From CAZPBC01 sp964584775 (GTDB taxonomy: Bacteria > Chlamydiota > Chlamydiia > Chlamydiales > SLFE01), in contig CAZPBC010000002.1 in the NCBI GenBank assembly GCA_964584775.1, positions 26,335 to 90,334 on the forward strand: a DNA stretch of 64,000 nt. Direction: 5' to 3'. How positions within the stretch are numbered: position 1 is the first letter of the stretch; each line of letters opens with the position of its first letter. The position numbers were made by a program, and so were the translations under genes. This document shows, piece after piece, positions 40,173 through 49,019 of the stretch. The notes beneath the pieces were generated by a model. The model was not told the DNA's origin. It saw nothing but the letters and a program-made list of their open reading frames with translations, and ran no database searches.

Positions 40173-40349
40173 ACAGCTTTCCTTTATAAAAATTAAAACG
40201 ATTAAATATTAAAGGTGTTAAAATAACAAAACAACAAAATAATCAATAAAAAGTAACTATTTACAAGTTTATTAAAAAATAAATTAGAACTTGTGAGATA
40301 GAAAAAGAAATGAACAACTCAGCCCATCACGCTGAGAAAGTGGAGTGCG

Positions 40350-40589
40350 TCAGGGCTTTTGTTGATCTTGAGGGTAGGTGGTACGAGCTGCCTCTTGGAG
40401 CTCTTTCCAGGAGCCGCGGTCGAGCCAGCCCCAGCTGCCATTCCAGAAGAGGATGAAGGTGATGATGCCCCAGAGAGGGACAAGAAGATAGCTCCACATG
40501 AGCCAACGAGGAGCGCCCGCATCCTTTTCGATATAGGGAGGAACTGTATCATCTTCAACGCCTTCCATCCATTCGTTGTCTGTTGTCAT
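40350..40589 (-). CDS. small membrane protein of the cbb3 oxidase operon
   Basis: 79 residues, last gene of the respiratory operon. One transmembrane helix (about residues 30-52: LMWSYLLVPLWGIITFILFW) is flanked by an acidic N-terminus and a C-terminal WGWLDRGSWKELQEAA segment. The ATG at 40589 overlaps the stop of the preceding small gene (ATGA) and has AGGAGG eight bases upstream; a longer in-frame reading from 40613 is not favoured. By position it should be a CcoQ/CcoH-like accessory or the remnant of the N-terminal helix of CcoP, but the sequence alone does not decide. Confidence 0.65.
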   Translation of the reverse strand: MTTDNEWMEGVEDDTVPPYIEKDAGAPRWLMWSYLLVPLWGIITFILFWNGSWGWLDRGSWKELQEAARTTYPQDQQKP

Positions 40590-40747
40590 TCGTCCTCCTC
40601 GAAAAGTTGCCATTTAGGGGATTCGTCAAAGCTGAGTCTTTTCGTGAGCAGGAGCGTCACGAAGAAGATGAACGCCGTGCCACCGAGTAGCGACGCGATC
40701 AGAAGCGCGTAGTGCGCACCCACAATACCGATTCCATCAGCGACCAT
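40586..40747 (-). CDS. 53-residue CcoQ-like membrane protein
   Basis: 53 residues, one hydrophobic helix (about 8-34, with YALLIASLLGGTAFIFFV), then KRLSFDESPKWQLFEEDE. The ATG at 40747 lies inside the end of ccoO (11-base overlap), and its TGA overlaps the next start (ATGA), so the reading frame is boxed in by two coupled genes, which strongly supports it despite its size. CcoQ proteins are small single-helix subunits that stabilise cbb3 oxidase; this is a positional assignment. Confidence 0.6.
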   Translation of the reverse strand: MVADGIGIVGAHYALLIASLLGGTAFIFFVTLLLTKRLSFDESPKWQLFEEDE

Positions 40748-41978
40748 CAGCGGCTCCCACGACTTGAGGTTTTCCCTCGATGATTTTGAGAGTGTCGACA
40801 GGGTCTTTACCCAACCACCAGGCCTGAGTCGGTGGAGTGATGCGGGTTCCCTTGGTCATCAGGTATTGGAAGATCGCTTCGAAATCCTGGTTAGGGACGC
40901 CGGCGACCGATCTAGCCGTCCCGCGTGGGTCAAAGTCGAAGAAGTGGCGGAAGGAGGGCATGATACTTCCCGCAGACGCTGTCTTTGGAGCCCAGAAGTG
41001 GGACTTGTGCCAATCGCGGCTGGGACGCTTGACGCCGACACGAGAGAGGTCAGGGCCGTTGCGTTTGGTACCGGGGAAGGTCACCTTCTGATAGATGTAT
41101 TCGTTGGCAGAGGAGGGGGGAGCCGGGTAGTCTTCAGAACCGTTCGCGACCACATCTTGGACTAGGGTGCGTGTTTGGTCGGTATGGCAGTAAAAGCAGC
41201 CTTCGTGAGCGTAGATCTCCTGTCCACGTAAGATCAGCTCTTTTCTTGAACGGAAGCCGAGCGCCTTGTCCGTGAGCTCCTCGACACTCGCCACCGCGCG
41301 CCCTCGCGGGTCGTACTTCCAGGTCTTTGATTTGCCCACACCGTACTCGCGGATGCGGTACTCTTCAGGATTTTTCACAAAGATGACTCCTGGATCGCGG
41401 TGCCAAGAGGGAGGGTTGGAGCTCGTTTCGAGAATTTTGAAGTCTTCGTCGACAAAATCTTCCACCAGCCCTTCTGTTCTTGAAAGGGAAAAGGCAGAAT
41501 CCACGCCGGGATCATAGAGCTCTAGGAAAGTGTGTTCAATGTCTCCCTTGAGTTGTGTACGCTTTTGTTCTGCGGCAGCAACCGCATCAAAACTCTCTTT
41601 CTTTTCTGGCTTCCTGAGAAGCAGCAGCTTCGAGGTTAAAACCAGCGGTTTTGCTTCCACAGCCGTGACGTACTCTTCTAGTTCTTTGGGTGCGACAATC
41701 TTGACGCTTTCTGTCTCTTGGAAAGCGAGGAGTGTCTCCCCTGATTTTAGGTGGTGCACATACTCCAGTTTTTTGATCCCCGCAGATTCGCTACTGATGT
41801 AGAGGTTGGGGTCGGAGACTTCGTACATCTGGACTTGGTAGTAGGAGGTGGGCGTCTTCCAAGAGGGGTCGATGAAACGCGGAGCACTCAGTGTGACAAC
41901 GATGGCCGTGCTATAGAGGAAGACCACACCTAGAAAGACCCAGAGAAGAGAAGCTTCGAAGCGAGAGGGTGTCTTCAT
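40737..41978 (-). CDS. ccoO: cbb3-type cytochrome oxidase mono-heme subunit CcoO, enlarged
   Basis: 413 residues. Passes electrons to the CcoN active site. An N-terminal membrane anchor (about 10-32) is followed by an inserted charged region of about 170 residues not seen in ordinary CcoO (usually 200-240 residues long). The cytochrome domain follows: GQEIYAHEGCFYCHTDQTR with the CxxCH heme site near 261-265, TKRNGPDLSRVGVKR, and WHKSHFWAP...SIMPSF with the axial methionine. The start overlaps the ccoN stop by four bases (ATGA). Confidence 0.9.
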   Translation of the reverse strand: MKTPSRFEASLLWVFLGVVFLYSTAIVVTLSAPRFIDPSWKTPTSYYQVQMYEVSDPNLYISSESAGIKKLEYVHHLKSGETLLAFQETESVKIVAPKELEEYVTAVEAKPLVLTSKLLLLRKPEKKESFDAVAAAEQKRTQLKGDIEHTFLELYDPGVDSAFSLSRTEGLVEDFVDEDFKILETSSNPPSWHRDPGVIFVKNPEEYRIREYGVGKSKTWKYDPRGRAVASVEELTDKALGFRSRKELILRGQEIYAHEGCFYCHTDQTRTLVQDVVANGSEDYPAPPSSANEYIYQKVTFPGTKRNGPDLSRVGVKRPSRDWHKSHFWAPKTASAGSIMPSFRHFFDFDPRGTARSVAGVPNQDFEAIFQYLMTKGTRITPPTQAWWLGKDPVDTLKIIEGKPQVVGAADGR

Positions 41979-43396
41979 GAGGCTTTGACCTCCTTTTTCT
42001 TCGGTGAGAGGATCCAGGTGTTAAAGATATTCACCACAAAAAGGATGTTCGCGAAGAAGACAATGATCCCACCTAGACTCCGTAGCATCCACCAAGGGCG
42101 CATCTCTGCCACCGTTTGTAAGAAAGGCAAAAGGCTCAAGTTCTCTTGGAACTGGGCATAGGTCACACCGGTCGCCCAGCTTGCCCACATCAATCCCTGT
42201 AGATACCCCCCAAGCCAAAGAGAGAGGATGAAGGGGACGCTGCCAAAAAGGTTGAGCGTAAAAGACCAGTTCGCAAGACGCTCTGACCAGAGGGGGCGTT
42301 TCGTGATTGCAGGGATGATGTAGTAGATACCCGCCATCGCAAAGTAGGTGAAGGTTCCATAGAGAGCGATGTGACTATGTCCAATGATCCAGTCGGTTTT
42401 AGAAGTGATCTCATTCACATTCCTCAGTGCCATCAGCGATCCCTGGACCGAGGTGATAAGGTAAAAAATATTGCCCATCACTATGAAGCGCACAGAGGCG
42501 TTTTGAGTGTACTCCTTCCACTTGGGTTGCACGGTCGCAAAAATATTCAGGACAACGGTCCAAACAGGGATAAAGAGCCAGACAGAAAAGATGATTGAAA
42601 CCGTCTGGAGCCATTGAGAAATGGGGCCGTGGATGATGTGATGCGCTCCGACCCAACCGTAGATAAAAGCAATTGACCAGAAGCCAATCATTGAAAGTTT
42701 ATGGCTGTAGATCGGAACCCCTGCAACTTTGGGAAGAAAGTAGTAGGCCGTGGCGAGTCCCAGGGGAGTGAAGATGAGTCCGACGAGGTTGTGGACATAG
42801 AAAAACTCTGCGTTCACACGGGAGAGGCCGTAGGGGAGAAACTCAAGACTAAAGCCACCCACCCAAAAAACGACTGCAGCCCAGACAATGGCTCCTAGGA
42901 TATACCAGAGAGAGACATACATCTTCTCGATCTTGCGGATGGCAACAGTCATATAAATGTTGATTCCAAAAAGGATCCAGGCGAGGACAATCAGCGGCTT
43001 GACAGGGATCCAAGAGACGAACATCGGCGTCTCGTCATACTCCCATCCATAGTTGGTTCCAAAGGGATAGGAAAACTGGCTGATGATGAGTGAAGGCCAC
43101 CAAATTCCGATCGCCGTGTAGGCCAATTTTTTACTCCAGAGCTTCACTCCCGTCAGCCTTTGCACCATAAAAAGGGCGAGCCCTAGGTTGGCAGAGAGGA
43201 GCCAGAGGAGAACCACTCCGTTGACATGCACAGGACGCAAGCGTCCAAAGCTGATGTACTCTCCTGCAAAGTAGTCTGGGTAGAGGAATCCGTTAATCGA
43301 GATAAAGATCCCCACAAACATGCCGATCAACATAAAGCAGGTCGAGGGGAGGACCAGCCAGAGAGAAGGGCCATCTTCAAATCGACTCTTTTCCAT
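41975..43396 (-). CDS. ccoN: cbb3-type cytochrome oxidase catalytic subunit CcoN
   Basis: 473 residues with about twelve hydrophobic segments. Heme-copper oxidase of the C family, reducing oxygen to water. Seen: RPVHVNG in helix II with a heme-ligating histidine, EFFYVHNLVGL, GAHHIIHGP with the CuB-type histidines, and WIIGHSHIALYG. These are the characteristic cbb3 blocks. It overlaps the heptaheme gene by 20 bases and ccoO by four, so all are one coupled unit. C-family oxidases have high oxygen affinity and suit an organism living in low-oxygen niches or inside cells. Confidence 0.95.
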   Translation of the reverse strand: MEKSRFEDGPSLWLVLPSTCFMLIGMFVGIFISINGFLYPDYFAGEYISFGRLRPVHVNGVVLLWLLSANLGLALFMVQRLTGVKLWSKKLAYTAIGIWWPSLIISQFSYPFGTNYGWEYDETPMFVSWIPVKPLIVLAWILFGINIYMTVAIRKIEKMYVSLWYILGAIVWAAVVFWVGGFSLEFLPYGLSRVNAEFFYVHNLVGLIFTPLGLATAYYFLPKVAGVPIYSHKLSMIGFWSIAFIYGWVGAHHIIHGPISQWLQTVSIIFSVWLFIPVWTVVLNIFATVQPKWKEYTQNASVRFIVMGNIFYLITSVQGSLMALRNVNEITSKTDWIIGHSHIALYGTFTYFAMAGIYYIIPAITKRPLWSERLANWSFTLNLFGSVPFILSLWLGGYLQGLMWASWATGVTYAQFQENLSLLPFLQTVAEMRPWWMLRSLGGIIVFFANILFVVNIFNTWILSPKKKEVKAS

Positions 43397-46300
43397 TTCC
43401 TATCTCTTGGTTCAGTTTTTGAATTTGCGCAAAGGTAGAGATCGCAGTACGTAGGACCTCCTCCGTCGCATCGTTCGCTGTTTGCAAATCTTCGATCTCT
43501 TCTCGCTCTTCCTGAGAGGGGATTTTTGCTTTTGCAACCTCGAGACGCTGCTCTAAATCCGCTTTTTCTTTTCGAATCTCTGCAATCAGGGCTTTTTCCA
43601 ACGCTTCACGCTTTAAGGGATCGCTCTCTTTGAGAATGACCAGGTAGTTTTGAAGAAGCGTTCCCGACCCAAATTGGGTAAAGAGGAGGTTGCCCAAATT
43701 TTCGCTCAGCTGCTTCTCCTTCTTAATGGTGGCACTCTTTTCGTTGAGTTCTGCTTCACGCTCTTTGAGTGCGTTGAGCTCCTTGCGTAAAGAGACCTCT
43801 TTTTGGAAGGAATCTTGATAGCCACTTGCGATGGCTCCCTGCTTAAAGCTCTCTTTTTCAAGCTCTCTACGAGACTCTTGCAGTTTCGAAATCTCTTCCT
43901 CAAGACGGCGGATCTCACCGACCTCTTTCGCCTTCTGTGCCTCGATCTCCCAGATCTTTGTCTGGTAGGTTTCGTAAAGGGAACTCTTGAGCTTTTCGTG
44001 GTTGCGTTTCGTTTTCGTGAGGCTGCGGATATACATGACCAGCTGGAGGCGCTGCAGCGGAGTCGTTTCATTTCCCCAAGCAACCATCGAAGTTCCTGTC
44101 ACGCCGTAGTTGATGGCGCGGAGCAGACGGAGATCGTCACGGCTCTCGACCCAGGGGAGGTTGATAAGCATCCGGGGTTTGGCATCTTCCATCACCTCAG
44201 CACGTTCTCCCGCTCCGTCGGCATCGTTTCCATGACAGACGGCGCAGTTCAACTTAAAGTACGCCTCTCCCTCTTCGAGGTTCTTTTTGGTGTAGTACTT
44301 GTCTTTGATGTAGTAATACTTGCGCTCTTCCCCAGCACGAGGACTTTCAACCTCATCGAAGAGTTCTGAGGTGGACAACTTGGAAATCGGCTGAGCAACC
44401 ACTCCTAAAATCGCCCCTAAAGGAAAGAAGCTCGCACGGCTCTCCTTCTGATCGATCTGAACGCCGCTCTCATCGAGCTCACGCAGGACATCTTCCGGAG
44501 TGTAGTCCCATCGCGGCACCTCTTGTTCAGAGTGGCGGCCTGGAAGGCGGCTAAAGATCCAGTTGACGAGCTTTTCAATCTCGTCATCGGTCAAGACAGG
44601 TCCCCCCATATCGAAAGGTTTGTCTTCTGCCACTTCACCCCATGGAGGCATCGGCCCTCCCGCCACACCGTAGCGGATCGACTCGTAGGCTTTCTGTTTG
44701 GTCAGCGAGCGTAAGAAAATCGGGTTGTTGAGGTTTTTCGGTACCGGATAGATCCACTCAGAGACCGGGCCGTTTCCTTTTAGATTTTCGCCGTGGCACT
44801 GCGCGCAGAGTTGCTGGTAGGCGTTCTCTGGATGGAAGCCGCGCTCTTTCCAGACTTTGCGTAAACTGTTGCGGTTTTCAACAGCCAGGCGGTCCAGCAT
44901 ATAGGTCAGCGCTAAGAACTTGGTGTTGTCAAAGGGGAAGACCGGCATGATCGATCGCGCGATGAGCGCTTGAGGGTTCCAGAAGTGTTCCATCAGCCAC
45001 TGATCGGAGCGGTAGATCCCTGACCAGTTAGGACGTGGACCCACGAGACGACCAAAACCAAACTCGGTGATGTAAACTTTTAGGACTCTTTCCACACGCG
45101 CTTTCCACGCTTCGAGCTCTTCTCCTGTGAGTTCATGATTCTTTGCACGCGATGCATAGCGAAAGTTTGAGTAGAAGGACTCCATGTTCCCAGGGTACTT
45201 CTCCTGCATCTTCTCTAGCAGTCCAGGCTCTCCCACCTTCTGAATTTTGGCATCGATCTCGGCTGCGTTCTCTTCTAAAGAACGGACGATCGTCGAACCG
45301 AGAGCCTCTTCGGGGAAAAGTTCACGGAACCACTGCTGATCGTCATGACCTTCCACACCCCACTGGGAGTCAAACCCTTCAAGACGGTGGCAGGCGGCAC
45401 ATCCTTCTGTCGCAAAGATCATCATCGTTGAGCGCACATCACGGATCTGGTCGGAAGAGAGCGGTTTTTCCCATTCTCTTTTGAGACGTCCCTCTTCCCA
45501 GGCGCGGTTTGTCGCGGCCTCATCAAAATCCGAACGCGATCTCTTCTGTCCACGCTGCGCCAGGAGGAATGCCATCAAATCTTCGACTTCCTGGTGGTCG
45601 AGCTTGTAGTTGGGCATCGTAGAGGTTTTAAGGTCGGCTTGTGGCCAGACAATCGACTCTTTCATGAACCAGGGGTAGGAGAGTCCTTCAAGAGTCAGCT
45701 CAGGACCAACCCCTCCACGCGCAAAACCGGTGATCCGGTGGCAGGCGTAACACGCTTGAGAGACAAAAAGTTCTTCGCCGCGCTGGTAAGACTTCGTCAA
45801 GCGGTTCACATCCGAAACGGGTCTAGGCTTTTGGCGGCTATGGATCGATCCCGACTCCACAATCGATGTCACTTGTTCGAGAGTGAGATCCGGGTTCTGG
45901 TCGAAAGAGGCTTCGAGTTTATTGAGTGTCTCTTCACTCCCCACGAGACTGAGGAGGTCACGGTTGACGCGGTCGAGAATCAGAGTCTCTTTTTTGACAT
46001 CTCCCTCGGCACTGACAAGCGCACGTCTGAGGTAGGCGATGTTCGCTTCTAGCTTTTCCAGTCCCTCTTCAGAGAGCGTGTAATCCTTTTGCTTCTCTTC
46101 AAGCTTTGTCAAAACCGACTGCACACCCTGATCTTCGATCCACTTTTTCAACGAGAGGAGCTCAATGAGGGCATCATACTCCCTTTTCACCTCAACAGCG
46201 TCCGGAAGGGCGAGTTCCTTTTCGGAAGGGTCGTGGCACTGAGCACAGCGTGCTTCAATCGCCCCACCCACCAACAGCGGATCGGTTTGAAAGAGAAGGC

Positions 46301-47039
46301 GGTGTCCTGGTTTGTGGTTATACGCCTTAGAAAAGAGCGGGTCGTTTCCATTCGGATCTTTTTCCAAAAATTCGGGTTCGGGACCTTGGAATGACTCTTC
46401 GTAGGTGCCGTCGAAGACCGGTCCGTGGGCACGGTCGGTCACAAGCCCTCGGCCATTCCCTCCGTGACAGACAGTACAGCCATACTCTTCGACTGGGTGG
46501 AACTCAAACGGCCGCGTCTCTTTGCCCATGAGGGGGTGCATCTGAAGGACTTGACTCATCTCGTAGGTGTGCTCACCGACATGTGCCACCTTGAGCTCAG
46601 CAAGAGCGTCTGCCTCCGACTCATTTCCCTGCTCGCGGAGCAAAGCGATCTTCTCATCGAGTTTTGTGAAGATGTAGTCGGGATTCGGGACTTTTTTCGG
46701 AACGCCGTTGTCATCCAAGATCAACTCCCCGTTGATATCGACGTCGAGCTTGGTCGGGGAGAAGTGTTCTAGTTCTAGGGCGACATGGCAAGAGATGCAA
46801 CGGTCGATCGTTTCAGGGCCTTTGTCCTCTTTCGGAATGACAATCTGCTTGATACCAAATTTAAAGGGCGCAGGGGGTCTTCCAGTGTAGGAGGAGCGGA
46901 ACTCCTCAAGCTGGACGTAGGCTTTCTGGTAGATCTTATATTCAGGGAAGAGCTCGCGGTAGATGACGACCGTAAAGATTGCTGTCCCGGCGATAGCAAG
47001 GGCGATCAGCAAAACTTGATAGAGTTCCCCACGTCTCAT
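43377..47039 (-). CDS. membrane-anchored heptaheme cytochrome c with coiled-coil tail
   Basis: 1220 residues. One N-terminal helix (about 7-27) anchors seven CxxCH heme sites at residues 81, 188, 265, 430, 547, 745 and 932. The spacing indicates several fused cytochrome modules; those near 430, 745 and 932 sit in ordinary class I domains with PPWG or MVAWG segments that provide methionine ligands. Between sites 3 and 4 lies a helical stretch (about 285-395), and residues 1005-1220 are a long Glu/Lys coiled coil. The start follows the cytochrome b stop directly (TAG-ATG) and the end overlaps ccoN by 20 bases. Placed between the bc part and the oxidase part, it very probably carries electrons from cytochrome b/Rieske to CcoN/CcoO in place of separate cytochrome c1, soluble c and CcoP. 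Confidence 0.85.
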   Translation of the reverse strand: MRRGELYQVLLIALAIAGTAIFTVVIYRELFPEYKIYQKAYVQLEEFRSSYTGRPPAPFKFGIKQIVIPKEDKGPETIDRCISCHVALELEHFSPTKLDVDINGELILDDNGVPKKVPNPDYIFTKLDEKIALLREQGNESEADALAELKVAHVGEHTYEMSQVLQMHPLMGKETRPFEFHPVEEYGCTVCHGGNGRGLVTDRAHGPVFDGTYEESFQGPEPEFLEKDPNGNDPLFSKAYNHKPGHRLLFQTDPLLVGGAIEARCAQCHDPSEKELALPDAVEVKREYDALIELLSLKKWIEDQGVQSVLTKLEEKQKDYTLSEEGLEKLEANIAYLRRALVSAEGDVKKETLILDRVNRDLLSLVGSEETLNKLEASFDQNPDLTLEQVTSIVESGSIHSRQKPRPVSDVNRLTKSYQRGEELFVSQACYACHRITGFARGGVGPELTLEGLSYPWFMKESIVWPQADLKTSTMPNYKLDHQEVEDLMAFLLAQRGQKRSRSDFDEAATNRAWEEGRLKREWEKPLSSDQIRDVRSTMMIFATEGCAACHRLEGFDSQWGVEGHDDQQWFRELFPEEALGSTIVRSLEENAAEIDAKIQKVGEPGLLEKMQEKYPGNMESFYSNFRYASRAKNHELTGEELEAWKARVERVLKVYITEFGFGRLVGPRPNWSGIYRSDQWLMEHFWNPQALIARSIMPVFPFDNTKFLALTYMLDRLAVENRNSLRKVWKERGFHPENAYQQLCAQCHGENLKGNGPVSEWIYPVPKNLNNPIFLRSLTKQKAYESIRYGVAGGPMPPWGEVAEDKPFDMGGPVLTDDEIEKLVNWIFSRLPGRHSEQEVPRWDYTPEDVLRELDESGVQIDQKESRASFFPLGAILGVVAQPISKLSTSELFDEVESPRAGEERKYYYIKDKYYTKKNLEEGEAYFKLNCAVCHGNDADGAGERAEVMEDAKPRMLINLPWVESRDDLRLLRAINYGVTGTSMVAWGNETTPLQRLQLVMYIRSLTKTKRNHEKLKSSLYETYQTKIWEIEAQKAKEVGEIRRLEEEISKLQESRRELEKESFKQGAIASGYQDSFQKEVSLRKELNALKEREAELNEKSATIKKEKQLSENLGNLLFTQFGSGTLLQNYLVILKESDPLKREALEKALIAEIRKEKADLEQRLEVAKAKIPSQEEREEIEDLQTANDATEEVLRTAISTFAQIQKLNQEIGNGKESI

Positions 47040-48365
47040 CTAGTGCCTCGCAAACGTTTCAGTCCAAGGCCAAATCCATCCCCAGTTCGCTCCCCGGAAG
47101 AGGGAGCCGACGATGATCAAGATGCCTTGAGAGGTCATGAAGGCCGTATAGAGGAAAATCGCAAGGTAGCGGCTACGGTGGAACCAGTAGCCCTCACCGT
47201 GAGGGTTGCGGTCGAGGTAGGGGATGAGTGCAAGGCCGATCACGATCAAGAAAGGCACTCCTATCCCTCCCCAAAAAGCACTGTACGCAACCATCTCTTG
47301 CAGACCGAGGAAGTACCACGGCGCCTTTGAAGGGTTGGGCGGCTTGCTCGGGTTTGCCGGTTCTTCAAGCGGCGCGTCGATGAGGGAAAGCCCGAGAACA
47401 AGAACTAAAATGACTAAAAAGGCGACAAGCTCAGCGCGGAGAAGATGCGGCCAGGTGAAGACAAAATTGTAGGGGCCTTTGTCGACGGTAGGACAAGTCC
47501 CCCGCACGAGTTCCATCAATCCGTAGGTACGTTTCACACCTGGAGCAAAAGACTCTTTCGTATCAGACCGTTGCACAACGCGGTAAGGGTCAGGTCGCAG
47601 TTGGTCTGGAGGACGTGAAAGACCTCCATCCTTCCGGATCCGCCAAAAATGGACCCCAATTAAAATGGAGGTGAAGATCGGAAGCACCGCCACATGCAAG
47701 ACATAAAAACGGATCAAGGCATCTTGGCCCACGGTTGTCGAGGCAAGAAGCATCACTTTGTTGATGTTGTACTCAAAGCCTGGAATGTTCGGCGCATAGC
47801 CCGCAATCTCCGCTCCGACCGTGACCGCCCAGAAGGAGAGCTGGTCCCAAGGAAGCAGGTAACCTGTAAAAGAGAGAAGAAGAGTCATCACCATCAAGAT
47901 GACACCGATCACCCAGTTGAACTTGCGCATCCCCTTGTAGGAACCGGTATAGAAGACCCGCGACATATGCAAGAAGACAAAGAGCACCATCAAATGTGCG
48001 CTCCAACGGTGCATGCTGCGGTAGAAGCCTGCAAACGGGGTCGTATCTTGCCAATCTTTCATGATCTGGAAAGCGCGGTCTTCAGCGGGGATGTAGTAGA
48101 ACATCAAAATCACGCCTGAAATCGTCAGGATGAGGAATAGACTGGTCGTGATGGCGCCGAGACCAAGAGTATAAAAGGGATCGAGCGAGTTTTTGTGGCA
48201 CTTAACCGGGTGGAAGTGGAGAAAGAAGTTCTTAAAGACGATCTCCGAGCGGTCGACGTCGTTGTTGGGGTAGTTGTGGCGGAAGATCGAGCGGACAAAG
48301 GCGCGTGGGAGATTAAGCAAGTGCTCGAAAAAACTCTCTCTTCTTTTTCCCTTAAACGTTTCCAT
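47040..48365 (-). CDS. cytochrome b of a quinol-oxidising bc complex (b6/subunit IV fusion type)
   Basis: 441 residues with about nine hydrophobic helices. Heme histidines are visible in the pair SMHRWSAHLM and in HVAVLPIFTSILIGVHFWR. LLSFTGYLLPWDQLSFWAVTVGAEIAG is the Qo-site region. The second half contains APWYFLGLQEM, the equivalent of the PEWY motif in b6f subunit IV, so both halves are joined in one chain. It oxidises quinol and passes one electron to the Rieske protein. Three bases separate it from the Rieske stop. The N-terminal 45 residues are a charged extension. Confidence 0.93.
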   Translation of the reverse strand: METFKGKRRESFFEHLLNLPRAFVRSIFRHNYPNNDVDRSEIVFKNFFLHFHPVKCHKNSLDPFYTLGLGAITTSLFLILTISGVILMFYYIPAEDRAFQIMKDWQDTTPFAGFYRSMHRWSAHLMVLFVFLHMSRVFYTGSYKGMRKFNWVIGVILMVMTLLLSFTGYLLPWDQLSFWAVTVGAEIAGYAPNIPGFEYNINKVMLLASTTVGQDALIRFYVLHVAVLPIFTSILIGVHFWRIRKDGGLSRPPDQLRPDPYRVVQRSDTKESFAPGVKRTYGLMELVRGTCPTVDKGPYNFVFTWPHLLRAELVAFLVILVLVLGLSLIDAPLEEPANPSKPPNPSKAPWYFLGLQEMVAYSAFWGGIGVPFLIVIGLALIPYLDRNPHGEGYWFHRSRYLAIFLYTAFMTSQGILIIVGSLFRGANWGWIWPWTETFARH

Positions 48366-48368
48366 TCA

Positions 48369-48878
48369 CTAACTCACTGTAAACCATGCTGCGTCAAAAT
48401 CGAGTGTCTGCTGGGCTTTGTCGACCATCAGATCGCCAGAGGCTCCCAGAAAAACTTTAAAGAACACCAAAGGCAGCGGGGCGGGCCCTCCGGTGTTTCG
48501 TCCATATTGGTCATAGGTCGACCCATGACAGGGGCATTTGTAGCCCGTCTCTACCGCGTTGACGGTGCAGCCGAGGTGAGTACACACCGCCGTCTGGACG
48601 CGCACCTTCCCTCCTGCCGTCTGGATAAAGACCTTCTGATTCGGATCGAAGATTTTTCCATCTCTCGAAAGAACGTCGTCAGGGCGTCCGATCGAAAAGG
48701 TCGATGGGGGTGTTTTCATTGCATTCGGATAGAGGAACCCCAGCATCGACATGCCAAAGACCTGTGAAAGCCCCACCACTCCTGCACCGACACCCAAGAG
48801 CGCAAGGAAAGAGCGCCTCGAGATCCGTGGATCCTCATCGTCGGGATCGACATTCAAAGAGTTGCGGTACTTCGGCAT
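48369..48878 (-). CDS. Rieske 2Fe-2S protein of the bc complex
   Basis: 169 residues. A twin-arginine-type segment (SRRSFLALLGVGAGVVG) begins the single N-terminal helix, consistent with Tat export and retention as an anchor. The cluster-binding loops read CTHLGC (about 108-113) and CPCHGS (about 124-129), giving the two Cys and two His ligands and the disulfide cysteines. The GPAPLPL proline loop follows. It takes an electron from quinol at cytochrome b. It sits between the CcoS-like gene and cytochrome b in the operon. Confidence 0.95.
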   Translation of the reverse strand: MPKYRNSLNVDPDDEDPRISRRSFLALLGVGAGVVGLSQVFGMSMLGFLYPNAMKTPPSTFSIGRPDDVLSRDGKIFDPNQKVFIQTAGGKVRVQTAVCTHLGCTVNAVETGYKCPCHGSTYDQYGRNTGGPAPLPLVFFKVFLGASGDLMVDKAQQTLDFDAAWFTVS

Positions 48879-48881
48879 CGT

Positions 48882-49019
48882 TTAGTCGTCCTTATCATTT
48901 CGAAAAAGTTCATATTTCACATCCTCGACATCATCGAAGTGTCCCTTCCTCCAAAAGAGATAGGTCACAACAAGCGTCGAAACTCCCATCAGAGAAGTTA
49001 AAAGTAACAGACCATCCAC
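48882..49019 (-). CDS. ccoS: CcoS-like cbb3 oxidase maturation protein
   Basis: 45 residues from a GTG at 49019 that shares one base with the stop of the preceding gene (TAGTG reading). A membrane helix (about 2-22) is followed by FWRKGHFDDVEDVKYELFRND, which matches the CcoS pattern G-x-[FY]-DD-[LV]-x-x-x-x-x-x-[IL]-[LF]. CcoS is needed for heme and copper insertion into cbb3 oxidase. A longer in-frame version reaching 49100 would overlap the oxidoreductase by 80 bases and is rejected. Confidence 0.72.
   Translation of the reverse strand: MDGLLLLTSLMGVSTLVVTYLFWRKGHFDDVEDVKYELFRNDKDD

Noticed and set aside
40319..40558. 79-codon minus-strand frame overlapping the last operon gene
   Set aside because: It is in a different frame from the membrane protein, Ser/Ala-rich and low in complexity. 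The competing frame is tied to its neighbour by an ATGA overlap and has a clear membrane helix.
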